Notes under the pieces: generated by a model | The model's input: the letters and a program-made list of their open reading frames with translations, nothing else | What the model was told of the DNA's origin: nothing | Database searches by the model: none | Part shown: one piece after another, positions 25,993-34,415 of the stretch | How the letters are laid out: every line of letters begins with the position of its first letter | Position numbering within the stretch: the stretch's first letter is position 1 | Source: Sphingomonas sp. Y57 | GTDB lineage: Bacteria; Pseudomonadota; Alphaproteobacteria; Sphingomonadales; Sphingomonadaceae | Direction: 5' to 3' | Length of the DNA stretch: 64,000 nucleotides | Assembly (NCBI RefSeq): GCF_001015195.1 | Contig: NZ_LDES01000009.1 | Coordinates: forward strand, 82,301-146,300 | Program-made: the position numbers and the translations under genes

Positions 25993-26981
25993 GCCTGCGA
26001 GACGCCAAGGTCATCGACATCCACGCGCACGCAGTGTTCGAGGAAAGTTTCGGAACGGCCGGTGCCTTCGGTCCGGATCTCTACGCCGAGGCGGACGGCA
26101 CGCCGGTCTTCAGGATAGGGGATTACCGGCTGCGGGGCGTCCGCTACCGCGGCAGCCCCTTCATGGACGTCGACGTCAGGATCGCCGCGATGGACCGGTC
26201 CGGTATCGACTGGCAGCTATTGTCGCCCAATCCGCTGACCTATTTCCACTTCATCCCCGCAGACGACGCCGCCCGCTACTGCCGGACCGTGAACGATGCC
26301 GCCGCGGCTCTCGTCGCGCGCCATCCGGATCGCCTGGGCGCGGCTGCGGCTGTCCCGATCCAGCACATCCCGTCGGCGATCGACGAAGCGCGCCGCGCCG
26401 TCCGGACGCTGGGTCACAAGGCCGTCTATATCGGCACTTCGATGCCCCATGGCCTCGACGATCCGGCGATGGACGCCTTCTACGAAGCCGTGGCCGAACT
26501 GGACGTGCCGCTCTTCATCCATCCGGGTCCGGACGGGATTGACGGGCCGGCCGGCAGCCCTGCCCTGAAGCGCTACGAACTCGATATCCTCGTCGGCTTC
26601 ACGATGCAGGAGACAACGGCCGTCGCCACCCTTCTGTTCGGCGGCGTGCTGCACCGCCACCCCGGGCTGGACATCTGCATCAGCCACGGCGGCGGCGCGC
26701 TGGCGTTGGTCTGGGGCCGGCTGGAACATGCCACCCACAAGCGAAGCTGGGTGCCCGACCATCTGAAGCGGGAGGGCAGCTTTGCCGAGCAGCTCGGCCG
26801 CCTATGGTACGACATCCACATGCACGACGATCGCGCACTGGACCTGCTGGCCGAGCGCGTCGGCACCGGCCGGATGGTCTATGGCACCAACTTCGCGGGC
26901 TGGGACGCCCCCGACCGGTTCGAGGCGCCGAGCATCGACGCCCCGTTGGCGGACAATGCCCGGCGCCTGCTGAGAGGGTGA
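25989..26981 (+). CDS. Amidohydrolase family 2 (ACMSD-like) protein
   Basis: A 330-residue TIM-barrel metal-dependent hydrolase or decarboxylase. Ligand motifs are DIHAHAVF near the N-terminus (HxH), LFIHPGP (His), ICISHGGGAL (His) and MVYGTNFAGWD (C-terminal Asp). The family includes ACMSD and other non-oxidative decarboxylases and some ring-opening hydrolases (family knowledge). A C-C bond cleavage role in the local pathway is plausible but unproven. The start ATG at 25989 overlaps the SDR stop. It ends the three-gene plus-strand operon (LEH-SDR-amidohydrolase) and is convergent with another SDR after only 21 bases. Confidence 0.87.
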   Translation: MSLRDAKVIDIHAHAVFEESFGTAGAFGPDLYAEADGTPVFRIGDYRLRGVRYRGSPFMDVDVRIAAMDRSGIDWQLLSPNPLTYFHFIPADDAARYCRTVNDAAAALVARHPDRLGAAAAVPIQHIPSAIDEARRAVRTLGHKAVYIGTSMPHGLDDPAMDAFYEAVAELDVPLFIHPGPDGIDGPAGSPALKRYELDILVGFTMQETTAVATLLFGGVLHRHPGLDICISHGGGALALVWGRLEHATHKRSWVPDHLKREGSFAEQLGRLWYDIHMHDDRALDLLAERVGTGRMVYGTNFAGWDAPDRFEAPSIDAPLADNARRLLRG

Positions 26982-27002
26982 CGCCGCCGCCCGGCCGAGC
27001 CG

Positions 27003-27767
27003 TCAGGCGCGGGTCAGGCCGAGCCCCATTCCCCCGTCGACGTCGAGGATCGCACCGGTGACCCAGCGGGCGCGAAGGAGATAGTCGGCGGCCTCCGCGA
27101 TATCGCTGCCCTGGCCGGTCTCCGCGATCGCCTGCGTCGACAGCAGGTCGCGGGCACGGGCGCGTACCTCCTCTTCGCTGAGCAGGCCTGCCCGCACGTT
27201 GATCTCGGTCGGGATGCTGCCGGGGATCACGCAGTTCACCGTGATACCGCGATCCCCGAGCTCGGCCGCGAGGACCTGGCTCAGCGTCTGCAAGGCGCCC
27301 TTGGTGGCGGCATAGGGGGACGCGGTGGGGAAGCTGCGGCGGGTATGGACGGAACCGACGAACAGGACACTCCCCTTGGTGGCCGCCAGGTGCGGCACGG
27401 CGAGCCCGGTGAGCAGCATCGCCGACAGGACGTTGCTGTTGAAGATGTCGAACAGCTTGTCCGGCTCCACGGTCTCGATCGTCGCCCGGTACATGTTGCC
27501 GGCATTGTTGAACAAGGCATCCAGCTTGCCGCCGCCATAGGCGATCGCAGCGTCGAGCATCGCCTGCCGATCGGCCGCATCGGTGACATCGCCGGCAATG
27601 CCGTTGCAACCGATCGCAGCGGCAGTCTGGGCGACCCGGTCCGCGCGGCGCCCGGTGATGGTTACCCGGGCGCCCCGCTCGGTGAAATGCCGGGCGGTGG
27701 CCTCTCCCAGGCCGGAAGCACCGCCCGTGATCAACAGGCTCAATCCCTCGATCGGTCGCATCGTCAT
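27003..27767 (-). CDS. SDR family oxidoreductase
   Basis: A 254-residue classical short-chain dehydrogenase. It has TGGASGLGEA (cofactor loop), NNAGN, the active-site Ser in LFVGSVHT, and SPYAATKGALQ with the catalytic Tyr and Lys. It uses NAD(H) or NADP(H) to interconvert an alcohol and a ketone. A strong ribosome site (TAGGAGGGA) directly precedes the ATG at 27767. It is the last gene of the seven-gene minus-strand operon that starts with the amidohydrolase at 34127. A Gly/Gly/Met stretch near the C-terminus (DVDGGMGLGL) is standard. Confidence 0.92.
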   Translation of the reverse strand: MTMRPIEGLSLLITGGASGLGEATARHFTERGARVTITGRRADRVAQTAAAIGCNGIAGDVTDAADRQAMLDAAIAYGGGKLDALFNNAGNMYRATIETVEPDKLFDIFNSNVLSAMLLTGLAVPHLAATKGSVLFVGSVHTRRSFPTASPYAATKGALQTLSQVLAAELGDRGITVNCVIPGSIPTEINVRAGLLSEEEVRARARDLLSTQAIAETGQGSDIAEAADYLLRARWVTGAILDVDGGMGLGLTRA

Positions 27768-27773
27768 TCCCTC

Positions 27774-28889
27774 CTAGATCAGCGTTTCGAGCATCGCGCC
27801 CGTGAACGGCCTCAAATCCTCGATATCCCCGTCGCGCACCCGGCGGGCCCAGTCGGGGTTGGCGATCATCGCGCGGCCGACCGCGACGAGATCGAACCAT
27901 CCTCGCTCCAGCCCGCGTTCGAGCATCGCAACATGCGCGGCTACGCCCGATGCATGGACCTTGCCGGACGGCTCCTTGAAATCGACGTCGAGCGTAATCG
28001 AGCCCACGGTCATCGCGGGTCGGCCGGTCAGCGCCCGCACCCATGCCGCAAGGGTGCGGTCGTCGCCCGCGAAGGCCGGCTCCCAGAAGCGGCGCGTCGA
28101 ACAATGGAACAGGTCGACACCGGCTTCGGCCAGCGGTCCGACGATGGCCGCGAGTTCGCCCGGGGCGTCTGCGAGCCGGGCGTCATAGTCGAGTTGTTTC
28201 CATTGGGACAGGCGGAAGGAGATGGCGAAGGTGCTATCGGTGGCTCGACGGATGGCGCGAACCAGCTCGACGGCGAAGCGCGTCCTGTCGGCCGGGCCGA
28301 ACCGGTCTGTCCGCCTGTTGGTCCGCGGCCAGAGGAACTGGTCGATCAGATAGCCGTGCGCGCCATGCAGTTCGACGCCATCGAAGCCGACGGACCGCGC
28401 CGTCGCCGCCGCTTCGGCGAAGGCCGCGATGCTGGCGGCGATGTCGCCCTCAGTCATCATGCGACCGAAGGGCCGATCCGGCGCGGCCAGCCCCGATGGG
28501 CTGATCCTCTCCATGGGGTGCGCCCCATCCGCCATGCCGATCATCGACGGAGCAAAGGCCCCGACATGCCATAGCTGGGCCATGATCGCCGCCCCTTCGG
28601 CATGGACGCCGTCCACCAGCCTGCGCCAAGCGTCCCCCACGTCCGGCCCGAACAGGCGAGGAACATGGTCGCCGAAGCACCCGACCGCGTCGGTCGCTAT
28701 CCCTTCCGTGACGATCAGGCCGGTCCCGCCGGCAGCGCGCCGCGCATAATAGGCAGCCATGGCCTCGGTGGGCACGCCACCGGGGGCCCGCTCCCGCGTC
28801 ATCGGCGCCATCGCGATCCGGTTCCGCAAGCTGAGCCCGGCCAGGGCGAACGGCCGGAAGAGCGGTGAAAGCGGTCCGGGGGAACTCAC
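27774..28889 (-). CDS. NADH:flavin oxidoreductase, old yellow enzyme family
   Basis: A 371-residue FMN-containing TIM-barrel enzyme. It begins with LFRPFALAGLSLRNRIAMAPMTR, the usual family opening, and has the HGAHGYLIDQFLWPRTNRR stretch, where His and the following residues bind substrate and flavin. DLVAVGRAMIANPDW comes near the end. The family reduces activated C=C bonds or demethylates amines (family knowledge). Here reduction of an enone or unsaturated intermediate is the likely role. The start is a GTG at 28889, 13 bases after the ThuA gene stop. Downstream, only 6 bases separate it from the next SDR. Confidence 0.92.
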   Translation of the reverse strand: MSSPGPLSPLFRPFALAGLSLRNRIAMAPMTRERAPGGVPTEAMAAYYARRAAGGTGLIVTEGIATDAVGCFGDHVPRLFGPDVGDAWRRLVDGVHAEGAAIMAQLWHVGAFAPSMIGMADGAHPMERISPSGLAAPDRPFGRMMTEGDIAASIAAFAEAAATARSVGFDGVELHGAHGYLIDQFLWPRTNRRTDRFGPADRTRFAVELVRAIRRATDSTFAISFRLSQWKQLDYDARLADAPGELAAIVGPLAEAGVDLFHCSTRRFWEPAFAGDDRTLAAWVRALTGRPAMTVGSITLDVDFKEPSGKVHASGVAAHVAMLERGLERGWFDLVAVGRAMIANPDWARRVRDGDIEDLRPFTGAMLETLI

Positions 28890-28902
28890 GCCGCAGGCCG
28901 CC

Positions 28903-29580
28903 TCAGGTCTCTTCGCCGAGCCAGCCCAGCATGCTGCCGATCAGCGCGCCATGCCCCGGATCGCGCAGCGACCGGCCGTCATGGCCGAGCGCATCGACAC
29001 CGACGCGGCCGGTCCCATGGCGCCGGATCCAGGCCACCGGCTGGGGGCCTTCGCCCGCATCCGCCGTCGCCAGTATCTCGCAATCCGCAGCGGGCGAGAG
29101 ATGGTGATAGGCTTCGTCGACGATGTCGAACTGCGCGGGACCGTTGCTCATCGCTCGCCCTGCCCCCGTCAGCGCGACCCGGACGGTGCCGAGCGGCGGG
29201 TGATGCGAAACGCCCCAGCGCCATCCGCCGCCCATGATCGCCGCCCAGCCCGGCTGGTTGTCCCAGCAGATCGTGCCGGTGTGCATGACCAGCAGCGTTC
29301 CGCCCAGCCGTACATGATCGTCCAGCCGCCGCATCTGCGCATCCGGCAGCGCCACGGCCCATTGCGGGCGATCGGCCGCATATTTCTCGTGCTGCGTCAT
29401 CGACCAGCGCAGCGCGTTGACGATCAGCAGGTCGCGGACGTTCAGCCGCTCTAGCACCGCGTCCAGCGACGCTTCGATCGCCACGCTCCACCCCCGGCCC
29501 CGGGCCAGGTCCGCGAGGAGCGGGCTGGTTTCGGCAAAGGGATGGCTGTAGCCGTCGCTGTAGATGATCGCCTGGCCCAT
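28903..29580 (-). CDS. ThuA-like domain protein
   Basis: A 225-residue protein with a class I glutamine-amidotransferase-like fold. It starts GQAIIYSDGYSHPFAETSP; LLVMHTGTICWDN holds the loop where the nucleophile would sit, and the ThuA-type HHPPLGTVRV follows. ThuA was named from trehalose/maltitol utilisation, where a sugar-oxidising role was proposed. Its chemistry is unsettled (family knowledge). In this operon, without sugar transport genes, another carbonyl or hydroxyl substrate is likely (inference). The start ATG at 29580 comes 2 bases after the preceding SDR stop. Confidence 0.78.
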   Translation of the reverse strand: MGQAIIYSDGYSHPFAETSPLLADLARGRGWSVAIEASLDAVLERLNVRDLLIVNALRWSMTQHEKYAADRPQWAVALPDAQMRRLDDHVRLGGTLLVMHTGTICWDNQPGWAAIMGGGWRWGVSHHPPLGTVRVALTGAGRAMSNGPAQFDIVDEAYHHLSPAADCEILATADAGEGPQPVAWIRRHGTGRVGVDALGHDGRSLRDPGHGALIGSMLGWLGEET

Positions 29581-29582
29581 GC

Positions 29583-30329
29583 TCAGTCGCGCGGAAGGTT
29601 CTTTAGCACCGCATGGGTGACGCCGCCGTCGACGAGCAGGTCGACCCCGGTGATGTAGGAGGATTCCTCCGCATCGAGCATCAGCACGGCGTGGGCGATG
29701 TCCTCGGGCACGCCGAGACGCTTCAGCGGAACGCCCGCGGAACGCACCGCACGGACCTTGGGATCGGCATAGATCGGCGTCGACATGCCGCCGTCGATGA
29801 AGCCCGGCGCGATGCTGTTGAAGCGCAGTCCAGCCTCGCCATATTCGAGCGCGAACTGCTTCATGAGCTGCAGCAGGGCGATCTTGCTGGCCGGATAGGC
29901 GCCCGACCCCGGACCCGGATTATAGGCGTTGGTCGAGGTGATGGAGACGACGTGCCCCGAACCGCGACCGACCATCCGCCGTACCGCCTCCCGCGTCACG
30001 ATATAGGCGCCGAGGAGGTTGATGCGCAGGACGGCCTCGAAATCCGCGACCTCCTGCTCGGCCAGCAACCCGAAGCGGACGATGCCGGCATTGTTGACGA
30101 CCAGGTCCGGAGCGCCGCCGAAGCGATCGAAGGCCCGCGCCACGGCGGCCGCGTCGCTGACGTCCGCGGCCAGGGCGGTCACCGCCTCCCCCATTTCGGC
30201 GGCCCGCGCCTCGACGGCCTGCCCGTCGAGGTCAAGCAGTCCGACGCGATAGCCCTTCCGAACGAGTGCGGACGCGATGGCCGTACCGATACCGTTGGCG
30301 GCACCGGTTACGATAGCTGTTCTGGTCAT
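29583..30329 (-). CDS. SDR family oxidoreductase
   Basis: A 248-residue classical short-chain dehydrogenase. It has VTGAANGIGTAIA (cofactor loop), LLDLDGQ (acidic residue ending beta-2, suggesting NAD preference), VVNNAGIV, a Ser in VSITSTNAYN, and GAYPASKIALLQ with the Tyr and Lys. The start is the ATG at 30329 with AAGGG upstream, 2 bases after the P450 stop. It is the fourth gene of the operon led by the amidohydrolase and probably oxidises an alcohol made by the P450 or the epoxide hydrolase (inference). Confidence 0.92.
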   Translation of the reverse strand: MTRTAIVTGAANGIGTAIASALVRKGYRVGLLDLDGQAVEARAAEMGEAVTALAADVSDAAAVARAFDRFGGAPDLVVNNAGIVRFGLLAEQEVADFEAVLRINLLGAYIVTREAVRRMVGRGSGHVVSITSTNAYNPGPGSGAYPASKIALLQLMKQFALEYGEAGLRFNSIAPGFIDGGMSTPIYADPKVRAVRSAGVPLKRLGVPEDIAHAVLMLDAEESSYITGVDLLVDGGVTHAVLKNLPRD

Positions 30330-30331
30330 TC

Positions 30332-31549
30332 TCAACCCTTGGTGAAGATAACGGGATAACTGCCCCAATTGGGGCGGATGGTCTTGGTATCGATCTGCGC
30401 GGGGGCCCCAGGATCGGGCCTGCCCCCGAGGGCGAGAAGCCGGATCACGATCAGCGCGACGATCCCATATTGGTGGCTCTCCGGGTCGGCGCCCGGCTTT
30501 GCGGGAAGCCCCCCGTCCAGTTCCCGGCCGAGGCAGGCATGGACGCCGATGCCGAAGGCCAGACCGGTGGGAAGGACGCCCCGCGGCGTGGAGCGGTCGG
30601 GATCGAAGCCGTCGGCGCCCTCGCCGAAGATCGACGGGTCACGATTGGCCCTGAACAGGTCGAGGACAAGCCTCTCGCCCGTGGCCAGGTCGCCTCCCCC
30701 CGCGATCGACATCGGGCACATGCTGGTTCGCCAGGCTTCCGGGCTCGCCGGATGCAGGCGCAGGCTTTCATGTACGCAGCGCTGAACGAACAGCGGGTCG
30801 GACAATCTTTGCCAGCGCTCCTCGTCAGCCCCCGCCCAGAGGATGATCTCATGGAAGGCGTGGATCACCGAATTGGCGGTCGAATGGGCGCCGGCCTGCA
30901 TGTAGAAGGCGATCTCACGCAGCAGCAGCTGTCCATCGAGGGTAAGCTCGTCGCGCGCCTGCAGGATCACGGTGAGCACGTCCCGCGGCAATTCCTGGGC
31001 GTCCAGACTGCCGCTGGCTACCGCCTCCAGCATCCGGGTCCGCCGCTCGACCGACGGCTGGAGGAAGCTGCTGTCGAACTCGGCCAGCGCAGCGCGCACC
31101 TCGGCTTCCAGTTCGACCGGATCTCGCGTGGAATGGACCGCCGTGGCCCCCTCGCTGAGTTTCTTCACCAGTCGGATCAGCCGCTCGCTTTCTTCGGCCG
31201 ACCGCTCGGGACGGTCGATGCCGGCGAAATCCGCCGTCAGGTTGACGGTCGCCCGGTAGCCGAACTCGACGAGATCGGCCCGCCCCGCGGCCAGATAGGG
31301 CTCCAGCGTCTGCTGCAGCGTGCTCGGAAAGACGACCTTTTCATAATGGTTGAAGAAATTGCGCCGGAAGACCCGCGCCTCGACACCGCGGCGCTTGAGA
31401 TGTTCCGGCCCGTGCAGGGTGAGAAGGACGTCCTCCATCACCACTTTCCCGGCATCGTAGAGCGCCTGTTTCAGGTCGCCGTTCCGCAGTGCCGCCTCAC
31501 AATCGGTGAAGCGATGCAGCGTGACGACATCGACGGGGCTCTCGCTCAC
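30332..31549 (-). CDS. Cytochrome P450, atypical (tandem member A)
   Basis: A 405-residue soluble P450. The heme loop FGIGVHACLGR has its Cys near residue 339, and the ExxR motif lies in HESLRLHP. Two features depart from the norm. The I-helix reads AGAHSTANS, with His where the proton-relay acid usually stands. After the heme Cys, the usual ArxE helix is replaced by a Gly/Pro-rich stretch (ELDGGLPAKPGADP then HQYG). The downstream P450 shares both, so they are conserved in this pair rather than errors. A GTG start at 31549 overlaps the partner's stop (GTGA). No ferredoxin gene is nearby. Confidence 0.88.
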   Translation of the reverse strand: MSESPVDVVTLHRFTDCEAALRNGDLKQALYDAGKVVMEDVLLTLHGPEHLKRRGVEARVFRRNFFNHYEKVVFPSTLQQTLEPYLAAGRADLVEFGYRATVNLTADFAGIDRPERSAEESERLIRLVKKLSEGATAVHSTRDPVELEAEVRAALAEFDSSFLQPSVERRTRMLEAVASGSLDAQELPRDVLTVILQARDELTLDGQLLLREIAFYMQAGAHSTANSVIHAFHEIILWAGADEERWQRLSDPLFVQRCVHESLRLHPASPEAWRTSMCPMSIAGGGDLATGERLVLDLFRANRDPSIFGEGADGFDPDRSTPRGVLPTGLAFGIGVHACLGRELDGGLPAKPGADPESHQYGIVALIVIRLLALGGRPDPGAPAQIDTKTIRPNWGSYPVIFTKG

Positions 31550-32766
31550 AGCAAGGCTTCCTCGGGTCTGAAGATGATCGGATAACGGGCCCAGGTGATC
31601 CGGGTGATGGTCTCGTCCTTTTCCGGGGGATCGCTCGGATCGGGCTGGAGGCCATGGCGCAGCAGACCGGCCACGATCAGCGGCACCACACCATATTGAT
31701 GCTTGTCGGGATCGGAACCCGGCTTCGGATCGACGCCGATCGCCAGGTGCCGGCCGAGACAGGCGTGGACGCCGTCACCCATCGACAGGCCGTACCGGAA
31801 ATTGCTTCGCACCGCGCGGTGCGGATTGAAGCGGTTTGCGTCGTCGCCGAACAGTTCGGTGTCGTGATTGGCCGTGCGCAGGTTTACCGCGACTTCCTGC
31901 CCCGCCTCGACGATCTTCCCGTCGTTCAGCGTGACCGGACAGAGCGCACGGCGGCGGGCCACCGGGCTCGACGGATGGAGCCGCAGGCTTTCATAGACGC
32001 ACTGCTGGATGAAATAGGGATCAGAGCGGACCCTCTCCACATCCTCCGGATGGGCAATCAGCCAGTTCCAGATTTCATGGACGGCATGGGTCAGCGAATG
32101 GATGGTGGTGTGGGCCCCCGCCAGGACGAAGAATATCCCCTCCTGCACGAACTCGGCATCGCTCATCCGCAGCTCGTCCCGGCCCAGCAACAAGGCGGTC
32201 AGCACGTCCTTGGGAAGTTCCGCCCGATCGATCTCGCCGGCCTTGCACCGGTCGATCAGGGCCTGGCGACGCGCCAGGGAGGGATCGAGGAAGCGGGTCC
32301 GGAACTCTTCCATCGCCAGCGCGATACGTCGCTTCTTTTCGGCCACATCGGCCTGGTCGCGCGACTGGCCCAGGGCCGGCGCCAGGCTGAACTCCTTCAT
32401 CAGGCGCAGAAGCTCGCCAGTCTCCTCCGCGCTGCGCAACGGCCGATCGACCCCGGTGAAGTCGATGGTCAGGTTCATCATGATCCGGTAGCCGATCTCG
32501 ACCAGATCACCCCGCCCTTCAGCCAGGAAGGGGGCCAGCGTCTCCGCCAGCGTCTGCGGCAGGACGTTCTTCTCGTAATGGAGGAAGATGTCCTTGCGGA
32601 ACATGACCGCCTCGACGCTGCGCCGGGCACGATGTTCGGCGCCGTGCAGGTTGACCACCGCACGCTCCATCATCAGCGCGGCCTCGTCATAGAGCGACTG
32701 GCGAAGGTCGGCCTGGCGCAGCGCGTGGACGCACCCGCCAAAGGACTGGACTTCAATCTCGGCCAT
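31546..32766 (-). CDS. Cytochrome P450, atypical (tandem member B)
   Basis: A 406-residue paralogue of its neighbour, sharing layout and many short matches (HGxEH near residue 43, HYEK, DLVE, ESLRLHP, HACLGR, DPxxHQYG). The heme Cys is near residue 336 in MGDGVHACLGR, with Met where Phe normally opens the heme motif. The I-helix is LAGAHTTIH, again with His in place of the acid. The start ATG at 32766 overlaps the preceding amidohydrolase stop (TGATG). Tandem P450s of this kind may act in sequence, or one may support the other; the sequence does not tell. Electron donors are absent locally. Confidence 0.88.
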   Translation of the reverse strand: MAEIEVQSFGGCVHALRQADLRQSLYDEAALMMERAVVNLHGAEHRARRSVEAVMFRKDIFLHYEKNVLPQTLAETLAPFLAEGRGDLVEIGYRIMMNLTIDFTGVDRPLRSAEETGELLRLMKEFSLAPALGQSRDQADVAEKKRRIALAMEEFRTRFLDPSLARRQALIDRCKAGEIDRAELPKDVLTALLLGRDELRMSDAEFVQEGIFFVLAGAHTTIHSLTHAVHEIWNWLIAHPEDVERVRSDPYFIQQCVYESLRLHPSSPVARRRALCPVTLNDGKIVEAGQEVAVNLRTANHDTELFGDDANRFNPHRAVRSNFRYGLSMGDGVHACLGRHLAIGVDPKPGSDPDKHQYGVVPLIVAGLLRHGLQPDPSDPPEKDETITRITWARYPIIFRPEEALL

Positions 32767-34127
32767 CAACGATCCTCTTCGTGCCAGCCGAGGGTCGCGC
32801 GGCGGGTGGCGGCTATGTTTGAATAGGCGGATACCCGCCAGGACGGCAGCGGACCGCGTTCGGGAAGCGGTGTCTCGATGTCGACGCGCGCGCCATCCTT
32901 GAAGATGTGCCTTATGCCGCCGGGGCGGCCGAGCAGTGTCACGTCACGGGTGACGTCGCCCTCCACCACGATGATGTCGGCGCATTGCCCGGCTTCGATC
33001 GTGCCGACCTCCGGCAGCCGCAGCGCATGGGCAGCCTTGCGGGTTGCGCATTGCAGGGCCTCTACCGGCGAAAGGCCGATATCGTCGACCAGCACCTGCA
33101 ACTCGCGCCAATGCCACTCGCCATAAGGCGTGAGGGAAAAGCCGCTTTCCGTCCCGCAGAGCAGCGGGACGCCAGCCTCATGCGCCCGGCGGAGCTGGCG
33201 ACTGCTGTCCTCGATCTCCTTGGCGAAGAGATCCTGAAGGAAAGGACTGACCCCTACCTTGTTGCCATGTTCGACGAGCACCGCCTGGAATGTGAGCGTG
33301 GGAACGATCGGCACCTGGGCCTCACACACCGCCGCCAGCGCTTCATCATCCATGTTCGTCGCGTGCAGGATCATGTCGAAACCCGCCCGTGCCGCGTCGC
33401 GCGTGCTCGACGCATTCCGGCAATGCCCGACGATCGGTAGGCCAAGCTCGTGCGCAGTGTCGGCCGCCAGGCGAAGCTCGTCGAGGTTCCACACCTGTAT
33501 CTCGCCGGCTGCGCGCTGGCGCGGGATCAGGCCGGTGACGTGGATCTTGATCCAGTCTACGCCACGCTTTGCCTGTTGCCGGATTTCGGTGACGATCTCG
33601 TCGCGGGTCCGCGTCACCTTCAGATATCCGATCGCGCCCTCGTCCGGCACGAGCAACCCGGCGGTGCCGCCCACGCTGGTGAACAGCGCGTTGCCACCAC
33701 ACAGCATGCGCGGCCCTTCGGTCACCCCGCCCTCGATCGCGTCGCGCAGATCCAGCGAGACGTTGAAGATGGTATCGGCGTCGAACATGGTCGTGACGCC
33801 CGCGCGCAGGACCTTGCGGACATTATACGCCGCGACGATCGCGGCGAGCCCCTCGCGCCGGTGGAAGAACAGCTCGTCGTTGGAGGCGGGTTCGTCGAAG
33901 CTGATGTGACAATGGGCGTCGATCAGCCCGGGCATCACCGTGGAACCTGTCGCGTCGATCCGGACAAGATCGGTGCGGCTTCGGGCCCAGTCGAGCGCCT
34001 CGGCCCCGGTCGCGACAACCCGTCCGCAGACGGCGACGGGTGCGGCCTCGACGGTACCGTCCACCGCCCGGAACAGCGATCCGTTCTCGATCAGATAGGC
34101 CGTGTCTTGATGGGGCACGAAATCCAC
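32766..34127 (-). CDS. Imidazolonepropionase-like metal-dependent amidohydrolase
   Basis: A 453-residue amidohydrolase with a small beta-sandwich and a TIM barrel. Metal motifs are GLIDAHCHISF (HxH), WIKIHVTG (the Lys usually carboxylated), IVGHCRN (His), ILHATNMDD (His) and LLCGTESGFS, where Glu replaces the usual Asp. The COG1228 group hydrolyses amides, dipeptides and toxins such as ochratoxin (family knowledge); the substrate here is unknown. No signal peptide is seen, so it is probably cytosolic. The start is a GTG at 34127 after GGAGAG, with a second in-frame GTG at 34118. It leads the seven-gene operon down to 27003. Confidence 0.87.
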   Translation of the reverse strand: MDFVPHQDTAYLIENGSLFRAVDGTVEAAPVAVCGRVVATGAEALDWARSRTDLVRIDATGSTVMPGLIDAHCHISFDEPASNDELFFHRREGLAAIVAAYNVRKVLRAGVTTMFDADTIFNVSLDLRDAIEGGVTEGPRMLCGGNALFTSVGGTAGLLVPDEGAIGYLKVTRTRDEIVTEIRQQAKRGVDWIKIHVTGLIPRQRAAGEIQVWNLDELRLAADTAHELGLPIVGHCRNASSTRDAARAGFDMILHATNMDDEALAAVCEAQVPIVPTLTFQAVLVEHGNKVGVSPFLQDLFAKEIEDSSRQLRRAHEAGVPLLCGTESGFSLTPYGEWHWRELQVLVDDIGLSPVEALQCATRKAAHALRLPEVGTIEAGQCADIIVVEGDVTRDVTLLGRPGGIRHIFKDGARVDIETPLPERGPLPSWRVSAYSNIAATRRATLGWHEEDR

Positions 34128-34162
34128 CTCTCCGTTGTGAAAACCATCCTGTCAGCAGATTA

Positions 34163-34176
34163 CATCGAAATCAATA
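34163..34176. promoter_or_regulatory. Operator-like site upstream of amidohydrolase operon
   Basis: CATCGAAATCAATA matches 12 of 14 bases of the palindrome TATCGAAATCGATA found before the VOC/LEH genes, and lies 36 bases before the operon's GTG start. Confidence 0.45.
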
Positions 34177-34316
34177 TAATTTTCTTTGCTTTGAAGCGGA
34201 CCTGCCGGCAGCGGCATTTTCAGGAAAAATCGCAGTCTTTCAGGCAGATGGTCCGTCGCGTCAGGATAGACGATCGGCCTCGTTCCCACCCGCTCGAAAT
34301 GGTCGCTCCGAAATAT

Positions 34317-34330
34317 ATATCGATATCGAA
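34317..34330. promoter_or_regulatory. Second operator-like site, identical to one before TonB receptor
   Basis: ATATCGATATCGAA is identical over 14 bases to 22415-22428 and contains palindrome TCGATATCGA. It lies 190 bases before the amidohydrolase operon and 51 bases before the heat-shock promoter of hsp20, so which gene it serves is open. Confidence 0.5.
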
Positions 34331-34380
34331 CGACTTCGCCGAGGCGTGACATCCGAGATGGGCCCTGCCCCGCTCGCCCC

Positions 34381-34408
34381 CTTGAAACGCTGGGAAGCGA
34401 AACTATCT
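34381..34408 (+). promoter_or_regulatory. RpoH (sigma-32) type promoter of hsp20
   Basis: CTTG (34381-34384), 17 bases, then ACTATCT (34402-34408). The alphaproteobacterial sigma-32 consensus is CTTG-N17/18-CYTATNT, so only one position differs. Transcription would begin just before the hairpin-rich leader. Confidence 0.7.
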
Positions 34409-34415
34409 CGCCGCC

